A stretch of DNA of 64,000 bases from Acanthopleura granulata (GCA_016165875.1 JABBOT010000013.1:12063435-12127434), one strand, 5' to 3'; positions 23,250 to 36,120 are shown, counted from the first letter of the stretch. Notes: generated by a model not told the origin, from the letters alone. Numbers and translations: made by a program.

Positions 23250-24350
23250 AACTGGACACAGTTATGAAGTAGAACTAAGGCCATAGCTTCTGTACATGTA
23301 TAGCTACAAGAGAATTATTCTGGTTGTAAAATTTATGAAAGTCAGACTGAAGACTTTTAAATAAAATATTTTTAAAACGCTGTGTTTTTTCTTGAAATAT
23401 CTTGCAGTTTTCATTCGGTTAAACCATTTTGTTAAACCATTGACATTGCTCTCTCATTAGAAAAAAATAATCAACTTTTGTCACTGGCTAATGGACACAT
23501 TACTCACATTCCCTGAAGCAATATTACCGAACAGCCATATTACACAACAACACTATTTCAGAACTGCAAATATCTTTCACAACTGCAATATTACAGAAAG
23601 GGTACAAGCTTTCTTCATGTTCTCCACCGTCGGAAACCTTTCTTTTGTGTAAGAAATCAATGACACAAACAACGAACATAAGGAAAAGTTGTGCTTGAAT
23701 TGCACATAAGTAACGGACAGCATGTAGACGTCCGAGGAACCTCGCTGATTTATACCTCATTTATTCAAATATGGCTAATGACTATGTCCATGTTCTGTCG
23801 ACATGTTTCTTCGTAACAGAAGTTAACCTGTAAAAGGACATGATGCTATAAAACTGTCATATGACCAGACTCTCTGCCAAACTCCCCGCAAACTTGTTAC
23901 CGTCATTTGATAACCTCGGTCACGCTGATTTAATCAGCCTAGACGATGTCCACTAACTCTCATTACGGGGAAACGATGTAATCCGACACTAGTGCCCAGG
24001 AGGTGACATTACAGGATCTAATCAAAACAAGATCAGATTATTCTCAAGCACCTGAATGACAAAACAGGCATGCGGCCTGGAGGTGGGAGAGAGAGAGGAA
24101 GTTTGGCTGCATGCAAAGGACTAACGTAAAGGTAATCTCATTGATACACGGAAGGGAAGGGCTGGATTATGAAGCCAGCAATTTGTATGCGGAAGGGAGG
24201 GTTGGTGTAGTGTTTGAAACCGGCAAAGAATCAAACATTTACAGAGCTTAACAATGGGCGTGTGCGGTAGAAATAGAAATTTCTATTGTAGATTACGTCT
24301 TTGTTTTAATTCGATTTTGTTTCCGTGTCTTGTGTATCGCATATACGATC
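23250..24350. other. Unresolved stretch with a minus-strand TATA-like site
   Basis: TATAAATC near 23745 on the minus strand precedes a 78-codon frame (23760-23524) by a promoter-like distance. No other support. Confidence 0.25.
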
Positions 24351-24354
24351 GTAG

Positions 24355-24492
24355 TTAGCTTCCTCTCCAACACGCCAGATGTGGCGGGTTGGCTCTTGAC
24401 TTTCTCCCAGTTTGCTCCCACCATAATGCTAGCTGTTGTTTTATAAGTAAAATATTCTTGAGTACGGCGCAAAAAACCAATCAAATAATTAA
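24355..24492 (+). mobile_element. tRNA-derived SINE, 5'-truncated
   Basis: Body from GCTTCCTCTCC onward and the 3' end TTCTTGAGTACGGCGC with a tail; the tRNA-like head is missing. Confidence 0.75.
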
Positions 24493-25609
24493 TGAATGTA
24501 CTGTGAAGGTCAGAATTATGGGTGGAGTTAATCAGGTGGAATCTGGAAGACAGCAGTCTTTTGGCTTAGTTTCTAACACAACATCTGATATAAGACTCTA
24601 GAGTCTGAAAATACAAGACAATCCCATTAATTAGTTTTGTCACAATACTACATCATATCAAGGGTCATTCAGTTCGTGTTACGTTTTTCACCGCTCAGTA
24701 TTGATACATCTGGATCACGGGTACTTCCACGCCTATACATATTTCTTTTCTTTACAGCTGCTTGTTTTCTTTGCTGATAATTGCATCCCGGTCGTTATCA
24801 AGTCATTTCAATAGTTCCAGTAATGAGGTATCTCATTTGTCTAGTACTTAGTCTCATCATCAGTTCATAATGTGATCAAATTATCAAGTGTTTAGAAAAC
24901 TTACTCGTGATGTAATTGTGTTGCCCAGTTATCAAGTATTTAGATAGTCCCGTCGTCAAGAAATTATGTCGACTAATTCTGATATAATGGGGAACGGCTG
25001 TTCCGGTATTATGGAGCTGTATGCTGTATGGCTGTATAAGGTAATTAATTGTATTGTTCATTAGACGAGAACTTTCAACGCTACACCGCGGCACAATGGA
25101 GGTCAATACATGCATATCTAGCTGTGTGCTTTGGTTATAGGTACAGATATAACATTATAACATCCACCAAGCATTCATTGTTGCATTTATTGACGTCTTA
25201 TTCTATGCTCTTCTATATGATGGTTGAATCTGTTGGGCACTTGTATTTGTGTGGAAAAAAAACTTGTAGGTCTGAACGACGATTTGGGTTTCTTTTGACT
25301 TGTCAGACACATGTCCACTCTCTTCTTTGCTTGGATTTATTTAATTTACTTATTTATATCATTTAAATGCTGTTTTCTACATGTAGCATCTAACTCCTTA
25401 ACAACAGGATTTCTTTCATTATTTGAGTTTCCATTTGTAAGTTAACGTAATGTCCTCTCCCAAAAGAAAGACAAAAAAGAAAATACTGCTGTTATTTTGT
25501 CTGCAGGGTCTTTAACTCTCTGCGACCAACTTAAGAAGAGGTTACTTGGTCATTATTTTGCGTTAGTGCGCTATTCCTCTCAACCACGGATTCCCCTCTT
25601 GGATAACTT

Positions 25610-25745
25610 TATTTATTTATTTTATTTGATTTGTGTTTTAGGCTGTACTCAAGAGTATTTCACTTATACGACAGCATTATGATTGGAGGAAACCGAGCAG
25701 AGCCCCGGGGGTGAGGGAACCCATGACCATCCACAGGTTCCTCTT
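25610..25745 (-). mobile_element. tRNA-derived SINE, 5'-truncated
   Basis: Tail, 3' end and half of the body are present; the head is missing. A small GGGGGTGA insertion lies in the body. Confidence 0.75.
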
Positions 25746-25749
25746 GGAT

Positions 25750-27690
25750 AGAAGTCACCAGTCTCATCAAACACACTTGCCATACGACATGTGTCATACC
25801 TACTACCTGCTTGAAGGCTCAAAATAGTATACCTATCTTTTTATCAAAAGCAAGTCCATAAATAGTCATGAACAGAAAGTGAAGTTGTGGCGTTATAGGA
25901 CTACACACGCACTGTCCCAAGGACCGATGATGTACTCTAGCCCTAACAGACTACTAAAAAGATTCAGCCGTTGACTTGATTCATAGATAGGACAAGTCAA
26001 TGACAGATAGACATAACAGTCAGCCCAGAGGTTAACCATTGCTGTGTAAGAGGTAAAACATACTCCGTCACTTAATACTCTAGAAAATACATGATGTCAT
26101 CAATAAAGTTAAAAAAAACAACAACAACAACATATTTTATATTTGTAGCTGATAAGAGGTTTATTGTACAGTATGACTTTATATACCACTGTATAACTCT
26201 ATCACGTGATGTGGATCGAGCAAAATCATAGTTTTAAAAAACATTTCCGTACTCAGTCACTCCATTAATACCAAGAGCTGATATACTGCAGAGGTGGTGT
26301 AAAGCCAAAGATATTTATTCCTTCATCTTTGTACACAAGCATAATCTGCTTCCAATAACATAATCTGGTCGAAACATATAACATGAGGACTTAACGGATA
26401 ATTTTTATAACACTGCAGTGACATTAGAAATCATTCACTGCATGCTATTCGTGGTAGGGAGAACCGGGAATAAACCTGGGTGAGGCCATATAAAAGATTT
26501 TAAAAATTGTACTTTCTTCCGCGTTTGACGCTCCAAACCAAGAGGCTGGAGCAAGGAAAGAGGACTTGTCGGCCCAGTGTCAGTGTAATGTGACCGTTTG
26601 GGGTGTCTGGTGTCTTCGTCATTATGTTCCAGCATTTTGGCAGCATGGACTGGCCCTTCCACAGGACGACACAGTATATATTCACAATGAGAGGACTCAT
26701 TGTTAAGAAAAATTGTGGAATGCGACGTAAAACTCAAGCTAATTGCTTTCTCACATAAGCGTGTGCGAGTGAATTTCGTACCGATGATATTAACATCGAA
26801 GATAACGGCATTGTCTCTTTTTGTACCAAAATTCTATATTAAAATCTTGCAACACATGTTTCTGATCTCGTGTTAAGAATTTTTGTACAGTCTAGATTGT
26901 TTTTAACATTAACATGCATGTGTCTGGGGTGACTGTTGCATGGTTCTCTCCCTTTTAATCCAGTGAACCAGTTGGAATTCCATGCGATAGTATATACTTC
27001 AACCACTTTGTAAATGATATTCACGAATCTGACGAAAGACACTTGTCCTTGGATAAAAGCTATAACGATTATCACATTTCAGATGTTTTCACTGAGAAAG
27101 GTTATTCGTGCACAGCGTAACTGCGGGATCTTTTCCCCGATATCAATGGCAGGTGTGTCAAAATTGATGAGCAGAGGCATTGACTCCTTACGACGTGGCT
27201 TCCTTAATTCTGTGTTGTTGATTCAAATTTCCACAAGACGTTTTAAATGAAGAATTTATGATACATTAGGAGCAGTGTGAATGGACCCAATCACCGAAAT
27301 GCCAAACTGCTCAACTATACCGTTTTTCTCCACACATTGCACTAATCATGAAATCAAGGACCATTGAACGTTCGGCGGGCTGTCTTGTTTTCTTGACAAC
27401 TAATAAGGGATCAGCTTAAAGATAGATAATGTACTTGGCTGGAAAACCGATTATTTCCATTGGCGGAAGAATTTCTCTACTGGTTGTGTTTTACGTTGAG
27501 AGATGACAGCTGTGCAGATTACGCCAAACGAGATTGACAGAGAAGTGAAGTAAGTCTTTTATTTCTCTCCGTGTAAAATGGTAAAATCCGGATTACATTA
27601 ACGACAGATGAGAATTTCCAAAGAGATGTCAAAAGACTTGATTTCGAACGAAAGGTCATTTTTATAGAGCTAAAAGATTGAATTCTCGCA
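25750..27690. other. Unresolved stretch
   Basis: AT-rich with a short (CAA)n tract at 26115. A 100-codon minus frame at 26435-26737 has no splice or start support. Confidence 0.4.
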
Positions 27691-27699
27691 CATGGCAAA

Positions 27700-27935
27700 C
27701 AAACATTTCACGAATATAGGACGCGCCAGGGGCAGAGAACCTAGGCGTCGAAAACGTACACTACTCTTCAACCAAAATGGGCGTTCTTGGTTAGTAATCG
27801 CAAGACCAGTTTCCAAAAACGAGAAATAACAGGAACCACTAAGAAAATACATAAAATGCAAAGATTAGGACGAATGCATACAAAAAGATGCAGTGAACGG
27901 TTTTCAAAGCTTTACAAAAAGGCGCAGTGAATGTA
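27700..27935 (+). repeat. Module B, copy 4
   Basis: CAACCAAAATGGGCGTTC, AGACCAGTTTCC, and AAGATTAGGACGAATGCATAC match copy 2 closely; the 3' third is lost. Confidence 0.6.
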
Positions 27936-28059
27936 GTCTGAAATAATAACCCATGAGTGCTCCGACACCTGTTATGGCATACATGATCAGAGAATTAATA
28001 TAAAGGAGAATTGAACTGATTATGGTTTATTATTATTGTTTAACTTATACTGCCATATC

Positions 28060-28155
28060 CGTTTTTTTGTTGTTTTTTTTTTGTTTTTTTGGGGGGTTTT
28101 TTGTTGTTGTTTTTTTGGGGTTTTTTTTGTTGTTGTTTTTTTGTTTCTTTTTTCT
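28060..28155 (+). repeat. T/G low-complexity tract
   Basis: Long T runs with GTTG and GGGG interruptions. Confidence 0.8.
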
Positions 28156-28261
28156 TCAGACAACTCGTTTTATAATATATTGACACTCTCACCGCTGCCA
28201 GTGCTCTGACGGAAATTGGTTCGCTCTTAAAACTGGCCACCGTAGATTAAAATACACTGGT

Positions 28262-28479
28262 GTAGGACATAAACCCACCTGTCTGCGGTCGAGCAGTAAT
28301 CCCCTATAACAGCAACATAAATATTACTGGACGGACAGAATAACAGTGCTGCTGTGCATGGGTGTTGGTAATTTGTTATGTCATTAGATAAACCCACCTG
28401 TCTACGGTTGAACAATAATCCCCTATAAGAGCAACATAAACATTACTGGACGGACAGAATAACAGTACTGCTGTACTGC
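28262..28479 (+). repeat. Tandem duplication, period about 125 bp
   Basis: AAACCCACCTGTCTGCGGT, AATCCCCTATAACAGCAAC and TACTGGACGGACAGAATAAC recur at 28388 onward with few changes. Confidence 0.8.
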
Positions 28480-28593
28480 CAGGATTTTCCCCTGGGCTCT
28501 GTCCGGTTTCCTCCCACCATAATGCTGACAGCCGTCGTATAGGTGAAATATTCTTGAGTACGGTGTAAAACACCAGTCAAATAAATAAATAAC
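28479..28593 (+). mobile_element. tRNA-derived SINE, 5'-truncated
   Basis: Starts in the body and runs to an AAATAAATAAATA tail. It abuts the 125-bp tandem duplication at 28262-28479. Confidence 0.75.
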
Positions 28594-29202
28594 TGAAATT
28601 CGCTCTCCTGTTAAATTACGAAAGCGCCATGGCTTAAACAGAATTATAAATTATTAGACGTCCCAGGTGTAGAATTATTCAAAACGTTGTGTTGTCATCA
28701 CAAACACTAACAGGAAAACGGTGCATTCTAGTTCGGCGATGCTAGTTTAGGGCTGCTGACTGGATGTCACATGAATGTTTTAATGAAATTTCAGTCTGAA
28801 ATCTGAAGTTCTGACTGGTTAGTGCTCGTACATCCGATGGCTTACCTAGTTAAGATCACACAAATTACACATAAATGACATCAACTGATTAACTGCTTGC
28901 GACGAGGACAACACAAAATAGAGGTCAGAAGTGTGTCCTCGTCTCCAAATCATACATAGTTCTACACGTTTGGAATGCTGTTGCTCTGGCGACAAGTCAT
29001 GGCTTTTGGACAGCTGTTCCTAAGCCACAAAATGACCAAGGCTGCGCTGTAAGCCAAAGAATTTAACAAATTGTTAAAATATTCCAAACTTTAGGCGATC
29101 TAGAGTTTCTTGTAATGATTTCTTATGGGTGGTGATGAGTTCCGACATACGCAAAATGTACAGAAAATATCGTAAAGTTGTTAAAAAGACCACAAAAAAT
29201 AT

Positions 29203-29382
29203 TTATTTATTCATTTATTTACTTGGTTAGTGTTTTACCCTATGTTCAATAATATTATGGAGCGAGAAAATCAGTCAGAGTAGACAGAGCATGGACTTGG
29301 CTTGAACTCACAGCCACCACATTGTTAAGAGGCTGTCTGAGTCATTACACTGCACTAGCGCATTGAATTCCGGAGGTCCCTA
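29203..29382 (-). mobile_element. tRNA-derived SINE, old and degenerate
   Basis: ATTT tail, diverged 3' end, strong body deletion, and a recognisable B-box region (TTGAACTCAC on the plus strand). Divergence suggests an old insertion. Confidence 0.6.
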
Positions 29383-29434
29383 GAAAGAATTAAGGGAACA
29401 AGTTTATAGATATTCACGGAATATCAGATACATC

Positions 29435-29740
29435 AGTGGTGCAAAAGGTGTTCTCTTTACAAAAACAGATTAGGATCAGCACAGTAATAAATCATCACCT
29501 TACCTGACGGGTTCCCCAGCTGAACACGGTCACTGATTTAACTGGGCACTTTTTTCCACTAAGTAATTAGTGTCGTATAATTAGATTTTGAAACACAGCA
29601 GGCGGCACGATATGCTTTTGATACGCACAGACAGATAAGACGGCCAGCCTATAAATAGTCTGAGCAAGTTCATTATCTGTGTAAGGTTTAAACAGTTCAT
29701 CAATATCAACGAAAAAAAAGGTATGCATGTGTATATAACG
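29435..29740 (+). repeat. Module C, copy 2
   Basis: The same succession as copy 1, with AAGTAATTAGTGTCGTATAA shared almost exactly with copy 3. Confidence 0.7.
29650..29657 (+). promoter_or_regulatory. TATA-like box in module C copy 2
   Basis: TATAAATA within CCAGCCTATAAATAG, followed by ATTATCTGTGTAAGG. Confidence 0.35.
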
Positions 29741-29967
29741 GCACCACTGTTTTGCCAACTCAAATATACGCAAGAGAAAAACGCAAAGCATTCGTCCCAC
29801 CATTTGCTACTCGATCAAAAGCAATGCTTCGTTTCATGTAACATACTCCTTCATCAATCATGACTGTGAATTCCTCGGACCTTCCTTAACTATTAATTCT
29901 GATTACTTTATAGGTGTAATTGCATTGTTTGCTTGCTAATGCATTTGATCGCATTAGTTGATATAAT

Positions 29968-30070
29968 ATATTTATTTTTTTTATTTGATTGGAGTTTTAC
30001 ATCATACTCAAGAATATTTCACATACACGACGGCGGCCTCATTATGGTGGGAGCAAACCGGGCAGATACA
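29968..30070 (-). mobile_element. tRNA-derived SINE, 5'-truncated
   Basis: Tail and 3' end only, ending in the body at GGGCAGATAC. Confidence 0.75.
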
Positions 30071-30637
30071 TGTAGTTGGTATAAAAGATATCCCGATAAG
30101 TCTCTGTCGTTCTTGCACACTGAACTGCTGTACATTAACACACGATCTTTCCCTTTCACCTTTGCCCAGTCAGCTCTATTTTAACGCACCTCCTTGTAGA
30201 CTTCATGAGCTAATGGAACCCACTCTCTCTCGGCGTTATCGGTCGATTGTCTACCACCACTGTATTGATTTTCGAAGAACTAGGAAAATACCAAAAGGTC
30301 GTCTGCCCTTTATCTCCTATAAACAGCCATACAATTGACTTTGGTGGATGAGTTTGACTTTGAAGGAGTGAACCATTTTCATTTGATGGGACAATGGGAC
30401 GTTAAGAGCAAACTGAACTTTAATCTGAGCAGTCGAATCAAGTAATGAAGTTGGCCGTGTTTCATGGAAAGAATCACCCAGCTGGGCAAAAATTACATTG
30501 TTCTTGGCTAGGAAAACGGTACTAAACATCAAAGACGTCTTGTCCAGCACAAGCAGTTGTTTACTTTTACGAATTTCTACTGTAATATATTACCAACACC
30601 ACGCGAGCAATGACTACATCACCAAGGCCTTATAACC

Positions 30638-30894
30638 ATTTTATTTATTTATTTATTTGATTGGTGTTTTACGCCGTACTCAGGAATATGTCACTTATAC
30701 GACGGCGGCCAGCGTTATGGTGGGAGGAAACCGGGCAAAGCCCAGCGGAAACCCACGACCATCCGCAGGTTGCTGGCAGACCTTCCCGCATACGTCCGGA
30801 GAGGAAGCCGGTATGAGCTGGACATGAAGTCTCAACGACCGTATTGGTGGGAGGCTTCTGGATCATTACTCTACGCTAGTGCGCTAACCAACGG
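30638..30894 (-). mobile_element. tRNA-derived SINE, full length, inside module E
   Basis: A complete element with an (ATTT)n tail on the plus strand. It interrupts the first copy of module E; the second copy, at 47.1 kb, lacks it, so insertion followed the duplication. Confidence 0.85.
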
Positions 30895-31215
30895 AAATCA
30901 TTTTATAAAATTAAACTAGATGAAACCAACTGAATGGAAACCAATCTTAGTGCCAAAGCCGCATTGCCTGTTTGAAGGCACAATGACACGCCAGATACTA
31001 CACGATTTGGTTTCTTGTCTGAAGCTCCTTAACTGTCGTCTATTCGTGATCCCAAACGATTTTCTGAGGAATGGGTGAGTTGACATTCGCATCTTCAAAA
31101 ATGAATATCTCTCAAACACAGAAGAAGAGCAAAGAACGTAAAAGGCACCGGGCTTGTTCTATATTAAATTGCCCGAATTGGCCATTTATATGGAATTCGC
31201 TATAATTCCCTTTAA

Positions 31216-31608
31216 TTACACAATGTTTAAAGAAATACACAGAAAGCATGTCCTCAGTATGTCGTTCTGAACAGCACAATGTGCAAAAGAAGGAGTTCGG
31301 ATTAAATCACAGAATAGCTTGGAAACTTGATCTTGGTCTGCATGACAAAGTAATATCTTTACAGGGTCACTCCTCCATTGGCAGGTGGTATACCGATATA
31401 TAGCTACTCCAGAAACAGGTAGTATAGTAGGGTGTTGGAGTCGTGTTGAGAATGACTGCAGATGGCATGTTGTCTCCGGGATATGAGCTTGTCCCAAATG
31501 CAGATGGATTCCTCCGGAAGAGACTTCCTCACTGACCCCTCTAATGAGGCTCAGTCTGTATTGTAGGCAGGTTGTTAGCAAGTTCTCGGCAAAACTAATA
31601 GCGCTGCC
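31216..31608 (-). other. Exon-like open frame in module E, copy 1
   Basis: Starts after GGGTTTTCCTGGCAG and runs about 130 codons. It aligns with the 48.2 kb frame for about 60 codons without indels (shared FA..L.TT, EVS.GGI.L.LGQAHI). The rest is not conserved in frame. Confidence 0.3.
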
Positions 31609-32394
31609 AGGAAAACCCATCGACCGTTATAAACCGAGAGCGACAAAGGGCGCTTTAGGGCTCGTGGCTTGAGTGTTGTGTTCCGTGACTACACAAGAGT
31701 TACCCTGCTTCTAAGGCTGAGATCCGGAATGTCGTGCCGTCCAGAGCTGCCACTGTGCGGAAGGCTCATGTCTCGTGCTGTACACTGTGAGCTGACTGTC
31801 AGAAACATATGCGATACATTGCCAGCTCTCACAGCAAGTTAACAAGTCCTCGACAAAATTAATACACCCCATAAACTCAGGCCGCTGACTTCCCAACAAA
31901 GATCCTAACATAAAATTACATGTAATCGCCAATCGCTGATTTACATGAACAAATCAACTCTTTAATGAAAAAATACAAAGGCAGCTGTGCTACAAAATTT
32001 GAATCAGTTTTTTTTTTACGGTTGATCACTGCAAACCGTATTTACTTTCATGCTTTTCTCTGCCACTATAGTCCGCAAAACAACGAAGGCAGTGAATTAT
32101 TGATTTGTAGAGCGTCGTGAAGCTCATATTTTGATGAGCTTATGTAATTATGAATTGCTCATTGTACATTACAGGGGTTTGTGTGCCCTGATTACTTTAG
32201 CCTATTATTCCCTAATTGATGACAGGGCTTATCAAAGGGGACTGACTGCTGATGGAGACCGATTCAATTCCAAAGTAGTTCACTCTTTTTACTAATTCAT
32301 TGCCCATTGCACAATGACACAGGTTGTGATCGCGAAACTCTGCCCTACATGGGAAGCGATCCCAAATTTGTGACATTTGTACATCTGCTTATCA

Positions 32395-32635
32395 ACTTGT
32401 TTATTTACGTGATAGGATTTCACTTATATGATAACAACTTGTATCATGGTGGGAGGAAAACTGGCAAACCAGGGGAAATCCAAGCACCATACGTAGGTTG
32501 CTGACAGGCTTCCCTTGGTACAGCCTTAGATGAAGCTACAGACAGACGTGAACTTATAGCGACCACATTGGTGAATGCTAGGGAATCAATACTCCGCGCT
32601 AGCTGACGAATCCCTCATTCAGGAAGGCCCCTTTG
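32395..32635 (-). mobile_element. tRNA-derived SINE, degenerate
   Basis: All sections are recognisable but heavily mutated. It lies between the E and D modules at about the same relative place as the SINE at 51063, so it may be the same ancestral insertion. Confidence 0.65.
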
Positions 32636-32759
32636 TTTATAATTACATAACTGTTTACATATGTTGGCCAGCAGGCTACTGACGCGAAGTTTTAAAATTG
32701 CTGAACAACCTTTTATGCACTGGAGGGAGAATGTTTAACATAAAACACAGTACTCGTTG

Positions 32760-33415
32760 GAAAGAAAGGATTTGGTGATATTTTCATACTTCAACGGCAA
32801 TAGAAACGAAATGACTTCATAAGGAGATAACATCTACTCCCAAGAGATTCAGCGGAGGTCCACCACAAACCAAAACGTGAGAGAACGCTCCAGAGGCATA
32901 TCGGATGACAATTTTATGTGAGTCACTATCACAGCAGACACCGGCTTCTGGCAATACAAAAATTCCAGCACAACAGATAACCGAGAATGTTACCAACGGT
33001 TATGCAATGGTAGTGGAGAAAATGCGCCGAAGTACTTTGCTTTGAGGGGGGGCATTTTGCTTCCCATCCTGAGGTATAGCGTGGTTAATATGATTAAGGC
33101 ATGAAAGGGTGATTAAGGATATAAGCAGATATGTAAGTGCTTAACCGCTTTTGGTGGGAGGTCCTATAAGTTGCATAGGGCAAACATCAGACTGCTTCTG
33201 TAGTGAAGGCTCAGAATTTTTATATCAGAGCAAGTCAGAGTGTTTTCTAAAAATAACAACAGCATATCAATATTTAACCACCGGTTGTTAAATTCAGGAA
33301 GTGATGAAAATGCCAGAAGTCACAAGAGATAAATACAACTGAACAAAAGGGTGGACGAAATGACGTCAGAAACTGCGTGCCTTCCGGAAACGGTCAAGTA
33401 ACATTGCGGAATGTT
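32760..33415 (+). repeat. Module D, copy 1
   Basis: Landmarks are ACGGCAATA..AAACGAAA, GGCATATCGGATGACAATTT, TATGTGAGTCACTATCACAG, ACACCGGCTTCTGGCAAT and, 350 bp later, ACCACCGGTTGTTAA and CTTCCGGAAACG. Confidence 0.65.
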
Positions 33416-34356
33416 GCCTACCATTCCAAAAACATTCTAAAATAAAAATAATCCTACTTCCTTCGTCAAGCCTACGTCGAGATATCAGCTGCTAGATACA
33501 TACGAGCCATTTTGTTCTGCCGGACTCCTCTCAGAGGTCAAGTGTTAAGGTCAATGGATCACGTGCAAGCATCATACACTTTAGAATCATATAACAATTG
33601 GGTATGAAGTCGTTGCAACAACACCGGGTGCCACATTGTGGGGTCTACGTAGTGTAAATAACATTAATTTCCTTCGGTGATATATCGTTCACTTTTGTTA
33701 CAAGTGCACTGATAAGGGTACGTTGAAGCCAGGATTATGAATTTCTCACTGGCAGCTTTCCAAAATGTTGCCCCACTTTTGTGGCGAATATCAATATGCA
33801 AATGGCTTCGTGCTACAGTAAATTCAGTTTCATTCGAAACTGTACGAAACCTAGGCTGTATATAAGCTTTTTGTGTAATGAAAGACCATAACAGGAAACT
33901 GTTATTCGATGAATATACCGTCAATGTTTTAAAGAACTAAACAACACACAGTGTACTCATATACGTCAACGAAAAAGTTAACTAGGTAATGTTTTCTTGT
34001 CACATTTTGATACCCTTGTTAGCTAATTCATGCAATTCTAAAGACTTGTTTTCACCGTACAAGAATCCCGGTTAGTGTCAAAAACTGGATGTGATGTTCC
34101 TGTACGGTTTATTTTTAAAAAAGCAGATCATTAAACATGTTTTCTTGACTCTTTTAACGACTTTCGTAAACAAATTTTGAACTCGAGTGGTTGAATTTAA
34201 AGCCTCATTCCCTGCACACTGAACATATTTACATCTTAAGTCACCTGATTCTACTCTATGTTGATTACATTAACCTAAAATCCTGCTTCCGAGCTGTGTG
34301 ATAGAGATGGCGCTGCGCAAGCTGACATAAGGTCAAATGTGATTGGTGTTTATACA

Positions 34357-34610
34357 GTAAGTAGACACGTTCCTGTTGACCTGACCTCACTCAGCAAAGC
34401 TGCAATCTTGGCTGTTATCCTACAATTTGTTCATCATTCAAAGCAAGTTTCAAGTTCGCAAATACATCACAGCCACCTTGGTTTCCGAAATCATCGAGTA
34501 AGTAGACATGTACGTGTTGACCTGACTTCATTCAGCGAAGCTGCAGTCTTAATTGTTATCCTATAACTTGTCAACCATTCAAGGCACGTTTCAAGTTCGC
34601 AAATACACAA
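34357..34610 (+). repeat. Tandem duplication, period 141 bp
   Basis: GTAAGTAGACACG at 34357 and GTAAGTAGACATG at 34498 start units that share GTTGACCTGAC, CAGC.AAGCTGCA, GTTATCCTA and GTTTCAAGTTCGCAAATAC. 141 is 47 codons, so one plus frame crosses both units. Confidence 0.8.
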
Positions 34611-34789
34611 CAATAGGAAACCTTATATTCTGATCGTTTTCTAAGACATTCCCACGCAAAGCACAAACGCATTAGGCCGGGGTAGAGATTGGAGGAGGAC
34701 GGCATGTTCCATCTAAAAAGCTTACTCTTACAGCAGTAGTAATTGCATGCAGGTAGTCTAACTGTAGTTTTCTTCTTGTTACATTACAG

Positions 34790-34879
34790 GACGTTCCTAG
34801 AGACTCAGCAGAGGAAGAGAAATGGAGTACGTGGCCATATGTCTCTAACCTGGGTGACTTAACATCGTATCTGGCTTAA
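34790..34879 (+). CDS. Candidate exon upstream of the 35.3 kb terminal exon
   Basis: The acceptor CTTCTTGTTACATTACAG is strong. A 30-codon acidic frame follows and ends in TAA at 34877-34879; a second frame is also open for most of it. If a weak GTATCT donor at 34867 were used, its phase would fit the exon at 35299. Low information content. Confidence 0.2.
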   Translation, partial: DVPRDSAEEEKWSTWPYVSNLGDLTSYLA

Positions 34880-35298
34880 ACTACCAAGTTTAATGCCTGA
34901 TTATCAGTTGAAACGTTGCAAATTGTTCAACTTATAGACTGTCATGAAAAAGAAATTATAGTTAGAACGTCCTGGTGACTCCAGGTGTCACCACCGTGTA
35001 CACAGAGGGCCCATTTTATTATGACTTTTTATTGTGCCATTCTTATTGTACTCAATAAGTCTGTGGCGGACCTGTTAATTGTGCTATTTCACATAGGCTT
35101 TGGTGCTGTAAACAGAGAAAGTATTTTCTTCAAGATGAACCAGTGAGTCATGGATTTAATTTACACACGTTTCTCTTGTGTTAAATGATTCACATTCCTA
35201 AGACTTTATCAAAAATTCCACATTTTCCAGAAGAAAGCATAATTTTCTCAACAAACTTTCTTTTACGCAAAATAAATGCTTTTTTTCGCCTTACACAG

Positions 35299-35482
35299 GT
35301 ATAACAAAGATCACATATTAACTAACAAGCTACACGATCAGCCATGCAAATATCCAATGGAGGTTACCAGACTTTTTATGTCCAACAAATGTTGGACTAG
35401 GACACATGACAGTCCATGTGGTCAAAGTAAAGCGTTAATCTGTGAAGCTACTAACAGTATTCTAACAAATGGCAGATGGTAG
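35299..35482 (+). CDS. Probable terminal exon of an unrecognised gene
   Basis: The acceptor is TTTTTTCGCCTTACACAG. One base completes the upstream codon, then 60 codons run to TAG with four cysteines (DQPC, NKCW, DSPC, ALIC), compatible with two disulfides in an extracellular domain. An AATAAA lies at 35875, about 390 bases after the stop. The ORF also reads upstream through the acceptor, but poly-pyrimidine DNA there makes an intron more likely. Upstream exons are uncertain (see 34790). Family unknown. Confidence 0.45.
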
Positions 35483-35934
35483 CAAGACACCCTCACAGAG
35501 TGGATATTTGGAAACAACACCCAGGCACATACAAATGTTAACTTCTCTCGAAAATAATTTGACCGGTTTATTGCGGTCCCTCAGGCAAGATATGGACCGC
35601 TGTTCTTATTGTCTTGTAAATTATAAAATTATCTCATACCGAATACCCACCACGCAAAGAGGAAAACGCCTTCTCTCGGGACGCGTATACGTTTTATGTC
35701 GCCTATTTTACGTCATGAAAATCAAAGCACTGTTTCCATGATAACAGATCGAGAATACTAAACGAAATGCCTTTTGGGAAATCTCTTTCTGAATTACTCA
35801 AATATTATAGCAGTCAGGGACTGAAGAAAATCTGAATCCAGAAACTAATTTACCCTCCTCAACAAGGCAAAAGGAATAAATACGCTTCCACAGTCATAGT
35901 AATGGAACAATGATGTCCTGTGTAGTTAAAGTGC

Positions 35935-36120
35935 TTTACGTCATCATCACAGAATTGACAAAGAGCTCGCAATTCATCTCACAATAAATTATTAACACCC
36001 ATACATATTCACTAATGTCTGAAACAACTAGACGCCAACCCGAAACCAAGTCTATTACGTTTGCAGATCGTCGTCCGTACTTGAAGACAAACGGGTGGTC
36101 AGTAAGAACTCTGAAAAAGA
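35935..36120 (+). repeat. Module I, copy 1
   Basis: ACATCATC..TTGAC, AAATTATTAACAC, and CGAAACCAAGTCTATTA align in order with 53650-53870. Confidence 0.55.

Larger units (their letters stand above)
30190..31900 (+). repeat. Module E, copy 1
   Basis: Landmarks: CGGTCGATTGTCTACCACCA, CTGTATTGATTTTCG, TTGAAGGCACAA, TGAAGCTCCTTAACTGTC, GTGCAAAAGAAGGAGTTCGG, GATATGAGCTTGTCCCAAAT and GCGCTTTAGGGCTCGTGGCT. A full SINE interrupts it at 30638-30894. Confidence 0.75.
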
